From assembly GCA_043759735.1 (NCBI GenBank), contig JAYUQC010000043.1, positions 1 through 16,157 of the forward strand: a DNA stretch of 16,157 nucleotides. Direction: 5' to 3'. How positions within the stretch are numbered: position 1 is the first letter of the stretch; every line of letters starts with the position of its first letter. A program made the position numbers and the translations under genes. Positions 1-7,100 of the stretch are shown here, in pieces. The notes under the pieces were generated by a model. The model saw nothing but the letters and a program-made list of their open reading frames with translations, ran no database searches and was not told where the DNA came from. This DNA comes from CAISIP01 sp043759735 (GTDB lineage Bacteria > Pseudomonadota > Gammaproteobacteria > Burkholderiales > Burkholderiaceae_C).

Positions 1-1245
1 TACGAGACCTTTGTCGAGGCCGGGCGCCAGCATTACGGCGGCGATCTGGCCGGGCGCTGGGTGCTGACGGCCGGCCTGGGCGGCATGGGTGGCGCGCAGC
101 CGCTGGCTGCCAGCTTTGCCGGCGCCAGTTCGCTCAATATCGAATGCCAGCAGTCGCGCATCGACTTCCGGATCAAGACCCGCTACCTGGATGAGCAGGC
201 GCGCGATATCGACGACGCTCTGGAGCGCCTGGCGCGTTATGCCAAGGAGAAGAAGGCCGTGTCCATCGGACTGCTCGGCAACGCATCGGACATACTGCCC
301 GAACTGGTGCGCCGCGCCAAGTCCGGAGGCCTTCGCCCGGACCTGGTCACCGACCAGACCTCGGCCCACGACCTGGTGCATGGTTATCTGCCCAGTGGCT
401 GGACAGTCGAGCGCTGGCACGTCGCGCAATCGGACGATGCGCAACACAAGGCGTTGAGCAAGGCGGCAGCGAAGAGTTGTGCCATTCATGTGCAGGCCAT
501 GCTCGATTTCCAGGCCCTGGGCATTCCGACCGTGGACTACGGCAACAATATTCGCCAGGTGGCCCTTGACGAAGGTGTCAAGAATGCGTTTGACTTCCCG
601 GGCTTCGTACCAGCCTATGTGCGGCCGCTGTTCTGCCGCGGCAAGGGGCCGTTTCGCTGGGTGGCACTGTCGGGCGATCCCGAGGACATCCGCAGGACCG
701 ACGCGAAGATGAAGGAGCTGTTTCCGGCCGACGCCCATCTGCACCGCTGGCTCGACATGGCAGCCGAGCGCATTGCGTTCCAGGGTTTGCCGGCGCGGAT
801 CTGCTGGATCGGACTTGGCGAGCGGCACCGCGCTGGCCTGGCATTCAACGAGATGGTCCGTTCGGGCGAGCTCAAGGCGCCGATTGTGATCGGCCGCGAC
901 CATCTGGACAGCGGGTCGGTCGCGTCGCCCAATCGCGAGACCGAATCCATGCGCGATGGCTCCGACGCGGTGTCGGACTGGCCGCTGCTCAATGCCCTGC
1001 TCAACACCGCCGGCGGCGCAACCTGGGTATCGATACACCATGGTGGTGGCGTCGGCATGGGCTATTCGCAGCACGCGGGGGTGGTGATCGTCTGCGATGG
1101 CACCGATGCTGCGGCCAAGCGCATCGAGCGCGTGTTGTGGAACGACCCGGCCACCGGCGTAATGCGCCATGCCGATGCCGGTTACGACATCGCGGTGGCT
1201 TGCGCGCGCGAGCAAAAGCTCAATCTGCCAATGCTGGGGCGCTGA
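1..1245 (+). CDS. hutU: Urocanate hydratase, C-terminal part (5' end outside window)
   Basis: Urocanate hydratase adds water to urocanate to give 4-imidazolone-5-propionate, the second step of histidine degradation, in the cytosol, using tightly bound NAD+ as electrophile. The frame is open from base 1 without a start, so the N-terminus is missing. Against the usual length of about 557 residues, roughly the first 142 are absent and 414 are present. The glycine-rich NAD loop GLGGMGGAQP is at window codons 25-34. The catalytic-type cysteine in ARICWIGLGER is codon 268 (bases 802-804), matching Cys410 of the Pseudomonas putida enzyme by spacing. Also visible are FCRGKGPFRW (codons 211-220) and the HHGGG stretch (346-350). 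The C-terminus ending LNLPMLGR is typical of the family, so the 3' end is intact. hutH follows 161 nt downstream on the same strand, consistent with a hut operon. Confidence 0.97.
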   Translation, partial: YETFVEAGRQHYGGDLAGRWVLTAGLGGMGGAQPLAASFAGASSLNIECQQSRIDFRIKTRYLDEQARDIDDALERLARYAKEKKAVSIGLLGNASDILPELVRRAKSGGLRPDLVTDQTSAHDLVHGYLPSGWTVERWHVAQSDDAQHKALSKAAAKSCAIHVQAMLDFQALGIPTVDYGNNIRQVALDEGVKNAFDFPGFVPAYVRPLFCRGKGPFRWVALSGDPEDIRRTDAKMKELFPADAHLHRWLDMAAERIAFQGLPARICWIGLGERHRAGLAFNEMVRSGELKAPIVIGRDHLDSGSVASPNRETESMRDGSDAVSDWPLLNALLNTAGGATWVSIHHGGGVGMGYSQHAGVVIVCDGTDAAAKRIERVLWNDPATGVMRHADAGYDIAVACAREQKLNLPMLGR

Positions 1246-1254
1246 AATGAAACA

Positions 1255-1326
1255 GCCCCCACGCTCACTGCGTTCGCTGCCCCCCAAGGGGGCCATCAGT
1301 ACCTTCGGAACGGCCGGGCGGTACTG
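1255..1326 (+). repeat. 72-bp intergenic repeat, copy 1 (hairpin-forming, REP-like)
   Basis: This is the first of two identical 72-bp copies in the hutU-hutH gap, with a 78-bp period. It holds a GCCCCC-CAA-GGGGGC hairpin (1279-1293) and a 7-bp inverted repeat, CAGTACC (1297-1303) and GGTACTG (1320-1326). The C-run/G-run design resembles REP-like elements of Burkholderiales genomes. That attribution is from memory and was not searched. Confidence 0.95.
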
Positions 1327-1332
1327 CATGTT

Positions 1333-1404
1333 GCCCCCACGCTCACTGCGTTCGCTGCCCCCCAAGGGGGCCATCAGTACCTTCGGAACGGCCGGGCGGT
1401 ACTG
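1333..1404 (+). repeat. 72-bp intergenic repeat, copy 2, abutting the hutH start
   Basis: This is a perfect second copy of the repeat at 1255-1326, separated from it by the six bases CATGTT. Its last base lies only 2 nt before the hutH ATG at 1407. The usual ribosome-binding-site interval for hutH is therefore made entirely of repeat sequence, and the closest purine-rich stretch is GGGCGG around 1394-1399. The GGTACTG arm (1398-1404) of its terminal inverted repeat would sit next to the start codon in the mRNA. Confidence 0.95.
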
Positions 1405-1406
1405 AT

Positions 1407-2945
1407 ATGGTGATCGAACCCGGTCTGCTGACTCTCGAGCAACTGCAGGCCATCCACAACAGTGCAGACAGGCTGGAGCTGGCCGACGCGGCGCGCGAGG
1501 GCATTCGTGCCAGCGCCCGTGTGGTGCAGGCCGCTGCCGACGGCGACCTGCCGGTATATGGTGTCAACACCGGCTTTGGCAAGCTGGCCAACCAGCGCAT
1601 CAGCAAGGCACAACTGGCCACGTTGCAGTTGAACCTGATCCGTTCGCACAGCGTCGGCGTCGGCGAACCACTGTCTCCCCCGGTGGTGCGGCTGATGCTC
1701 GCCCTCAAGGCCGCCAGCCTGGCGCGCGGTCATTCGGGTGTGCGAGAGATCGTCATCGACACCCTCATCGCGGTTGCCAATGCCGGCCTGGTGCCGTATG
1801 TGCCCGCGCGCGGTTCGGTGGGCGCTTCGGGTGACCTGGCGCCGCTGGCGCACATGACACTGGCTTTGCTCGGCGAGGGCGCGATGCTGCAGGACGGCAA
1901 GCCGGTACCGGCGCTGGCCGCGTTGCACCAGGCCGGCATCACGCCGCTGACGCTCGGCCCCAAGGAGGGCTTGGCGCTGATCAACGGCACGCAAACCTCG
2001 ACCGCGCTGGCACTGCATGCGCTGTTTCGCTTCGAGCCCGTGCTGGAATCGGCGCTGGTGATCGGTGCGTTGACGGTGGACGCGGCGCGCGGCAGCGATG
2101 GGCCGTTCGATCCGCGCATCCATGCACTGCGTGGCCAGCCCGGCCAGATCGATGTGGCGCAGTATTACCGCAGTCTGCTGGCAGGTAGCGAGATCCGCCA
2201 TTCCCACATCGACGGTGACGATCGGGTGCAGGATCCGTACAGCCTGCGCTGCCAACCGCAGGTGGTCGGCGCCTGCGTGGACCAGTTGCGCCATGCGACC
2301 AAGGTGCTGGTGCGCGAGGCCAACGCGGTCACCGACAACCCGCTGGTGTTCGCCCAGGACGGCAGCATGGTGTCGGGAGGCAATTTTCATGCTGAGCCGG
2401 TTGCGTTGGCCGCCGATGGCATGGCGCTGGCGATTGCCGAGGTTGGCGCAATTGCCGAACGACGCATCGCGATGTTGATCGACTCCGGCGTGTCGCGCCT
2501 GCCGCCGTTCCTGACGCCGGACGCGGGTCTGAACAGTGGTTTCATGATTGCACATGTCACTGCCGCGGCGCTGGCATCCGAGAACAAGTCGCTGGCCCAT
2601 CCGGCCAGCGTGGACAGCCTGCCCACGAGTGCAAATCAGGAGGACCATGTATCGATGGCCACCTTTGCCGCGCGCCGGCTGCAGTCCATGATCGACAACA
2701 CTGCGCATATCCTGGGCATCGAATTGCTGGCTAGCGCCCAGGGCATTGAATTCCTGCGCCCGCTGCGCAGTTCTTCTGCGCTCGAACAGGCCCATGCAGT
2801 GCTGCGCCGGCGGGTACCGCCAATGCAGGTCGACCGTTATCTGGCGCCCGACATCGAACATGCCACCCGGCTGGTGCGCGATGGCGCGTTCTCGTCGATT
2901 TTTCGCTCTCTGCCGGGGTTGCCGGCGTTGTGGATCGCCGATTGA
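1407..2945 (+). CDS. hutH: Histidine ammonia-lyase (histidase)
   Basis: Histidase removes ammonia from L-histidine to give trans-urocanate, the first step of histidine degradation; family members are cytosolic homotetramers. The 512-residue product has the usual length of about 510. The Ala140-Ser141-Gly142 triad in SVGASGDLAPLAHM forms the autocatalytic MIO electrophile. YGVNTGFGKL (residues 51-60) and the C-terminal SANQEDHVSMA segment are further family hallmarks. The ATG at 1407 gives a normal N-terminus (MVIEPGLLTLEQL), and a GTG at 1410 is the only close alternative. No good Shine-Dalgarno sequence is visible because the 72-bp repeat ends 2 nt upstream. The product is the substrate of the HutU encoded just upstream, so the pair performs consecutive steps. 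A strong GC hairpin follows the stop. Confidence 0.98.
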   Translation: MVIEPGLLTLEQLQAIHNSADRLELADAAREGIRASARVVQAAADGDLPVYGVNTGFGKLANQRISKAQLATLQLNLIRSHSVGVGEPLSPPVVRLMLALKAASLARGHSGVREIVIDTLIAVANAGLVPYVPARGSVGASGDLAPLAHMTLALLGEGAMLQDGKPVPALAALHQAGITPLTLGPKEGLALINGTQTSTALALHALFRFEPVLESALVIGALTVDAARGSDGPFDPRIHALRGQPGQIDVAQYYRSLLAGSEIRHSHIDGDDRVQDPYSLRCQPQVVGACVDQLRHATKVLVREANAVTDNPLVFAQDGSMVSGGNFHAEPVALAADGMALAIAEVGAIAERRIAMLIDSGVSRLPPFLTPDAGLNSGFMIAHVTAAALASENKSLAHPASVDSLPTSANQEDHVSMATFAARRLQSMIDNTAHILGIELLASAQGIEFLRPLRSSSALEQAHAVLRRRVPPMQVDRYLAPDIEHATRLVRDGAFSSIFRSLPGLPALWIAD

Positions 2946-2960
2946 GGATACCGCCAGCCC

Positions 2961-2983
2961 CTGGCCCGGCCGCGCCGGGCCAG
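2961..2983 (+). terminator. Strong GC hairpin after hutH (terminator-like, no U-tract)
   Basis: A perfect 10-bp inverted repeat, CTGGCCCGGC (2961-2970) and GCCGGGCCAG (2974-2983), has a 3-nt loop. It can be extended by CCC/GGG pairing across a 2-nt bulge. It starts 15 nt after the hutH stop. No T-run follows, so it is not a classical intrinsic terminator. It could stabilise the hut mRNA 3' end, weaken transcription into the next gene, or act as a poor terminator. The structure is certain; the role is inferred. Confidence 0.4.
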
Positions 2984-3017
2984 CCGGGGGTGGCATCGCC
3001 AACCATTGCACCAGCCT

Positions 3018-3881
3018 ATGACCATGAACAGCCGCACGGACTTGTTGCAGACTGCGCAAATGCTGCGCCGGCGCGTCGACACCCGGCTGACCGATGCCGA
3101 CGTCGCTGATTTTCAGCGCGACGGCGCCATCGTCGTGCGCCAGTTGCTCAATACCGACGAACTGGCGCTATTGCAAAGCGGCATCGAGGCCAATCTGGCG
3201 CATCCCAGCCCGCGCGCCAAGATCGCAAGCAGGCCGGACGATCCGGGCCGGTTTTTCGAGGATTTCTGCAACTGGCAATCGGTGCCGCAATACCGACAAT
3301 TCATATTCGACTCCCCACTGGCGGTGTTGGCGCGCCGTCTGATGGGATCACAGTCGGTGCGCCTGTACCACGATCATTTATTGGTCAAGGAGCCGGGTAC
3401 CCGGCAGCGCACCAACTGGCACCAAGACCAGCCCTACTACAACATCGAGGGAAGCCAGAACGTCAGCATGTGGATTCCGGTCGACCCGGTGTCGCGCGCC
3501 GCGACCCTGGAGTTTGTCGCCGGCTCGCACAAAGGGCCCTGGTTGATGCCGCGCAGCTTTTTGTCCAACGAGGCGCGCTGGTTTCCGCAAGGCAGTCTGC
3601 AGGAATTGCCGGACATCGAGGCCGGCCGGGCGCGCTATCCGATTCTGGGGTGGGAGGTCGAGCCGGGGGATTTCGTCTGCTTCCATATGCTGACCCTGCA
3701 CGCGGCCGGTGGCGTCGCGGGCTCGCGCCGCAGACGGGTATTCAGCCTGCGGTTTCTGGGTGACGACATCACCCACGCACCGCGGCGATGGGCGACATCG
3801 CCGCCGTTTGAGGGACTGGACAAGGACTTGCCCGCGGGTGCGCCCATGGATCATCCGCTATTCCCGCAACTGCTGACCTGA
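3018..3881 (+). CDS. PhyH-like Fe(II)/2-oxoglutarate-dependent dioxygenase
   Basis: Phytanoyl-CoA dioxygenase (PhyH) family enzymes are cytosolic and hydroxylate small substrates using Fe(II), O2 and 2-oxoglutarate. From the ATG at 3018 the protein has 287 residues. Iron ligands are the HxD pair His135/Asp137 in NWHQDQPYYN and the distal His228 in MLTLHAAGG. Arg residues at 237-240, about 10 downstream, fit the 2-oxoglutarate carboxylate contact. HDHLLVKEPG precedes the HxD motif and LEFVAGSHKGPW (about 164-175) follows it, as usual in the family. A TTG at 3006 would add four residues and an ATG at 3024 would remove two; neither has a convincing ribosome-binding site. The gene lies 72 nt after hutH on the same strand with the GC hairpin between, so it may or may not be in the hut transcript. 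The substrate cannot be read from sequence. Confidence 0.9.
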   Translation: MTMNSRTDLLQTAQMLRRRVDTRLTDADVADFQRDGAIVVRQLLNTDELALLQSGIEANLAHPSPRAKIASRPDDPGRFFEDFCNWQSVPQYRQFIFDSPLAVLARRLMGSQSVRLYHDHLLVKEPGTRQRTNWHQDQPYYNIEGSQNVSMWIPVDPVSRAATLEFVAGSHKGPWLMPRSFLSNEARWFPQGSLQELPDIEAGRARYPILGWEVEPGDFVCFHMLTLHAAGGVAGSRRRRVFSLRFLGDDITHAPRRWATSPPFEGLDKDLPAGAPMDHPLFPQLLT

Positions 3882-4044
3882 GCCGCCGAAGCCTCGCCAC
3901 CATCGGCCCGGCATTATTGCTCGGCATCGCACGATTTGAGGTTGCCTCGGTCCGATGAAAGCGGTGGCCCGGTGGTACTATCTGCGGGCTATCCGATGGG
4001 CAGATACAAGCCGGCAGGTGGTCACCAACCTTCACCCAGCCATT

Positions 4045-4087
4045 GCGAAGCGGAACGGGCAAGCCCGGTTTCCGAAGCGTGCTTCGC
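4045..4087 (+). promoter_or_regulatory. Structured RNA hairpin in the leader of the c-di-GMP gene
   Basis: The outer arms GCGAAGC (4045-4051) and GCTTCGC (4081-4087) enclose a second stem, GGAACGGGC (4052-4060) against GCCCGGTTTCC (4063-4073), with a one-base bulge and a 2-nt top. The 3' arm can instead pair locally as CGAAGC-GT-GCTTCG (4073-4086). The two foldings are mutually exclusive, as in an attenuator or translational switch. The pairing is seen directly; the regulatory role is inferred. Confidence 0.35.
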
Positions 4088-4118
4088 AAGCATCTGAAGA
4101 ACTGGGAGATTGCCGCCT

Positions 4119-4190
4119 ATGAGATCGATTGAAGGATTGCGTTGGAACTGCGCGCTGGTCCCGGGGCTCAGTTTGCGCGCGTTGAGCTGA
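4119..4190 (+). CDS. Possible 23-codon leader peptide before the c-di-GMP gene
   Basis: The ATG at 4119 is preceded by GGGAG (4104-4108) at 10-nt spacing. The frame encodes 23 residues (MRSIEGLRWNCALVPG...) and stops at 4188-4190, seven bases before the ATG of the GGDEF-EAL gene, which itself has only a weak ribosome-binding site. That arrangement would suit translational coupling. The peptide matches nothing I recognise and could be a chance frame. Confidence 0.2.
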   Translation: MRSIEGLRWNCALVPGLSLRALS

Positions 4191-4197
4191 CGGCTTC

Positions 4198-7100
4198 ATG
4201 GGCAGCCCCGTGGCCAAGTCCAGTCGTCCGGCTTGGGTCCTGGGGGGCAGGCCAATCGGACAGCAACTGGCCGTATTGGTGCTGGTGGCGACACTGCCGG
4301 CATTTGTCGCCGCTATCTGGCATTTGCTGCACCAACGCGAGCGCGACCGGCAGGTTGCGATCGAACAGGTTCGTCAGTGGGCCGACAGCGCTGCCAACCG
4401 GCTGTTGCTGGGCCTCGATGCGCATGCAAAGACGCTGGCGCTGATCGCGGAGCAGCCGCTGGTCAGGGCAATGGAGGTTGGCGTTTGCGATCCGCTGATT
4501 GGTGGTTTCGTGCGCCTGAACCCGGAGTTCGTGACGATTGGTACCCGGGACATGCTTGGCAACCCGATCTGCACCTTTCGCCCCGATCCGCCCAGTCGAT
4601 CTGCAATACTGCAGTTTCCCTGGTTCAAGCCGGCCCTGGACGCCAATGGTTTCCGGGCCAGCGATGGGTTCTTCGCGCCATTGGCCGGTCGCTGGGTCAC
4701 CGTGCTGAGCACCCCGATTCGTGATGCAGCAGGACGGCAACAGGGGCTGGTGATACTGCCGCTGGATCTGCTGGCGTTGAACCAGTCGGTGATGCGGGAT
4801 GTGCCCGAGCATGTCCTGGTCAGCGTGCTGGATCGCGAGTTCAATATCATCCTGCGTTCGAGAGAACTGCCGGCGCGCTTGGCCAAACCCGCGGTCGACG
4901 AACGGGGCACGCTGCGCGCAGCGGTGGGTGCGCAAGCCAGTGGCGTCATCGAGATCCCCGACACGGCCGGGCTGCCGCGGATATTCGCCTACCGGCGACT
5001 GCCCCAGACCGGCTGGCTCGTTGGCGCCGGATTGCCGCGCGCCCAGATCTTTGCCGCCGCGGATGCAGCGTTGCGCAACAGCGTGCTGGGCAGCCTGGCA
5101 CTGTTGGGGCTGGCGCTTGCCCTGGCCTGGCGCCTGGCCAGGGGCATCGTGCGCCCGCTCGAAGCGATGGTCGCCACCAGTGTCCGGATCGCGGCGGGCG
5201 ATACGCAGGCCCGGATGCTGCAATCCGACGCCCCGCCCGATGTGGCCGAATTGGGCGATGCCTTCAACCACATGCTGCAGGCCCGGCAAAGGGCCGAGTC
5301 GGCATTGCGGGAGAACGAGGAGAACCTGGCCAGCACGCTGCATTCGATCGGCGACGCGGTGATAGCAACCGATGTGACGGGCCGGGTGATCCGCATGAAC
5401 CCGGCGGCCGAACGCCTGACCGGATGGGACCGCCATCAGGCCAATGGCCGGCCACTGGACCAGGTGTTCCAGATCAGCAACGCGCGCGGTGGCGGCCGGC
5501 TGGCCAACCCGGCGCAGCGGGTGCTGGAAACCGGCGACGTGGTCGGTCTGGCGAATGGCACCGAATTGCTGTCGCGCGATGGTTCCCGCTACCACATCGC
5601 CGATAGCGCCGCGCCGATACGGGACCGGGACGGCAGCATCGCGGGCGTGGTGCTGGTATTTAGCGACGTGACGGCGCAATATGTGGCGCAGCGCGACTTG
5701 CGCGAGGCATTCAATTTCCTGCGCCAGATCCTGGATAACCTGCCGTTGGGTTTCAACGTGGTCGACATGCAGGGGCGCTACCAGGAGTGGAATCCGGCGA
5801 TGGAGGCACTGCGTGGCCGGACCAAGGAGGAGATGCTGGGTCGCACGGTGGCCGAGACCTACCCGCGCGAACCGGCGGTGCTGTATGGCGCGGTGATGGA
5901 CGCCATCGCGCGGACTTACCAGGGTGAGCAGGTGCTGCGATCCGATGTGCTGCTGCAGGGCAGCGACCCCCCGGTCTGGACAACGGTGCGCCATGGTCCG
6001 GTGCGCAATGCGCAAGGGCAGATCGTCGGCAGCCTGTCGATCGTGCAGGACGTGACGCAGCGCAAGCTGGCCGAGTTGTCGTTGCGCGCCAGCCAGGAGA
6101 ACCTGGCGATTACGCTGCAGTCGATCGGTGACGCGGTGATGGCCACCGATGTGCAGGGCCGGATCACGCGCATGAATCCGGTGGCCGAGAAGATGACCGG
6201 CTGGTCCTTGGAGGAAGCGCTGGGCCTGCCGCTGACCGAGGTGTTCCGCATTGTGCATGCCATTACCCGCCAGGTGCCTGTCGATCCGGTGTGGCGGGTG
6301 CTCGACAGCGGTGAAGTGGTGGGGCTGGCCAACCATACCGCGCTGTTGTCGCGCGATGGCTCGGAGCGGCAAATCTCGGACAGTGCCGCACCGATCCGCG
6401 ACGCCGATGGCCGGCTGGTCGGTGTGGTACTGGTGTTTAGCGATGTCACCGAACAATACCGGTTGCAGCGGGTTCAGGTGGAAAACGAGGCGCGCTTCAG
6501 GGCCTTGACCAGCCTGTCATCAGACTGGTATTGGGAGCAGGACGCGCAGTTCCGTTTTGTGCGCGTCAAGGACGATGAGTCGGACTGGACCGCAGCGGCG
6601 AGCCGGCACTTTCTGGGCCACAGCTATATCGGCAAGCAGCGCTGGGAGATGGGCGAGACCCACCTGACGCCGTCACAATGGGATGCGCACCGCGGCGAGC
6701 TGCAGGCACACCGCGAGTTCCGCGACCTGCAAATGAAGTTCCAGAGGCCGGACGGATCGTTTCGCTGGGCGTCGGTCAGCGGCATGCCGATCTTCGACGC
6801 GCAGAGGGTGTTCTGTGGCTACCGCGGCATCGGGAGGGACATCACGGCACAGAAGGCGGCCGAGGAGCAGATCAACGCACTGGCCTTTTATGACGCCTTG
6901 ACCGGGCTGCCCAATCGTCGCCTGTTGATCGAGCAGCTCAAGCAGGCGCTGGTGACCCACACCCGCAGCCGCCAGCACGCGGCCCTGTTGTTCATCGATC
7001 TGGACAACTTCAAGACCCTCAACGATACGCTGGGACACGAGACCGGCGACCTGCTGCTGCAGCAGGTGGCGCAGCGGCTGTTGTCCTGTGTGCGCGAGGC

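Larger units (their letters stand above)
3882..4197 (+). other. 316-bp intergenic leader region before the c-di-GMP gene
   Basis: This is one of the longest gaps in the window and is richer in A/T than its neighbours in places. It contains an inverted repeat TATCTGC (3979-3985) / GCAGATA (4000-4006) and a larger hairpin at 4045-4087. Two short frames are possible: 3955-4122 (55 codons, ATG, no good ribosome-binding site, weaker GC bias at third positions than flanking genes) and 4119-4190 (23 codons). Their stop and start overlap as ATGA. I recognise no known riboswitch, tRNA or clear sigma-70 promoter here. It most likely holds the promoter and 5' leader of the downstream gene. Confidence 0.55.

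Noticed and set aside
1255..1404. CRISPR array
   Set aside because: There are only two copies, with a 6-bp gap between them, repeats of 72 bp and no cas genes. This does not fit a repeat-spacer layout.
1247..1405. A 52-codon frame (MKQPPRSLRS...) spanning both repeat copies
   Set aside because: It consists almost wholly of the 72-bp repeat read in one frame, with the 78-bp period keeping frame. It looks like a by-product of the repeat rather than a gene.
3006..3017. TTG start for the dioxygenase gene
   Set aside because: It adds only four residues and uses a rare start codon. An ATG lies 12 nt later. No ribosome-binding site favours it, although it cannot be excluded.
1374..3059. Long minus-strand open frame of 561 codons opposite hutH
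   Set aside because: The peptide is rich in Arg, His and Gln, has no recognisable domain, and mirrors the codon bias of hutH. It is an antisense shadow in GC-rich DNA.
4045..4120. c-di-GMP-I (GEMM) riboswitch in the leader of the GGDEF-EAL gene
   Set aside because: GGGCAAGCC and CGCAAGC vaguely recall GEMM-I conserved segments, but the second hairpin pattern and the core consensus are not met. An Rfam covariance scan would settle it.
4168..6456. Long minus-strand open frame of 762 codons opposite the GGDEF-EAL gene
   Set aside because: It is antisense to a well-supported gene, and its His/Gln/Arg-rich composition is typical of shadow frames. The same reasoning applies to 6673-8169 on the minus strand and to 8500-9486, 11724-12647, 13650-15116 and 14624-15754 on the plus strand.
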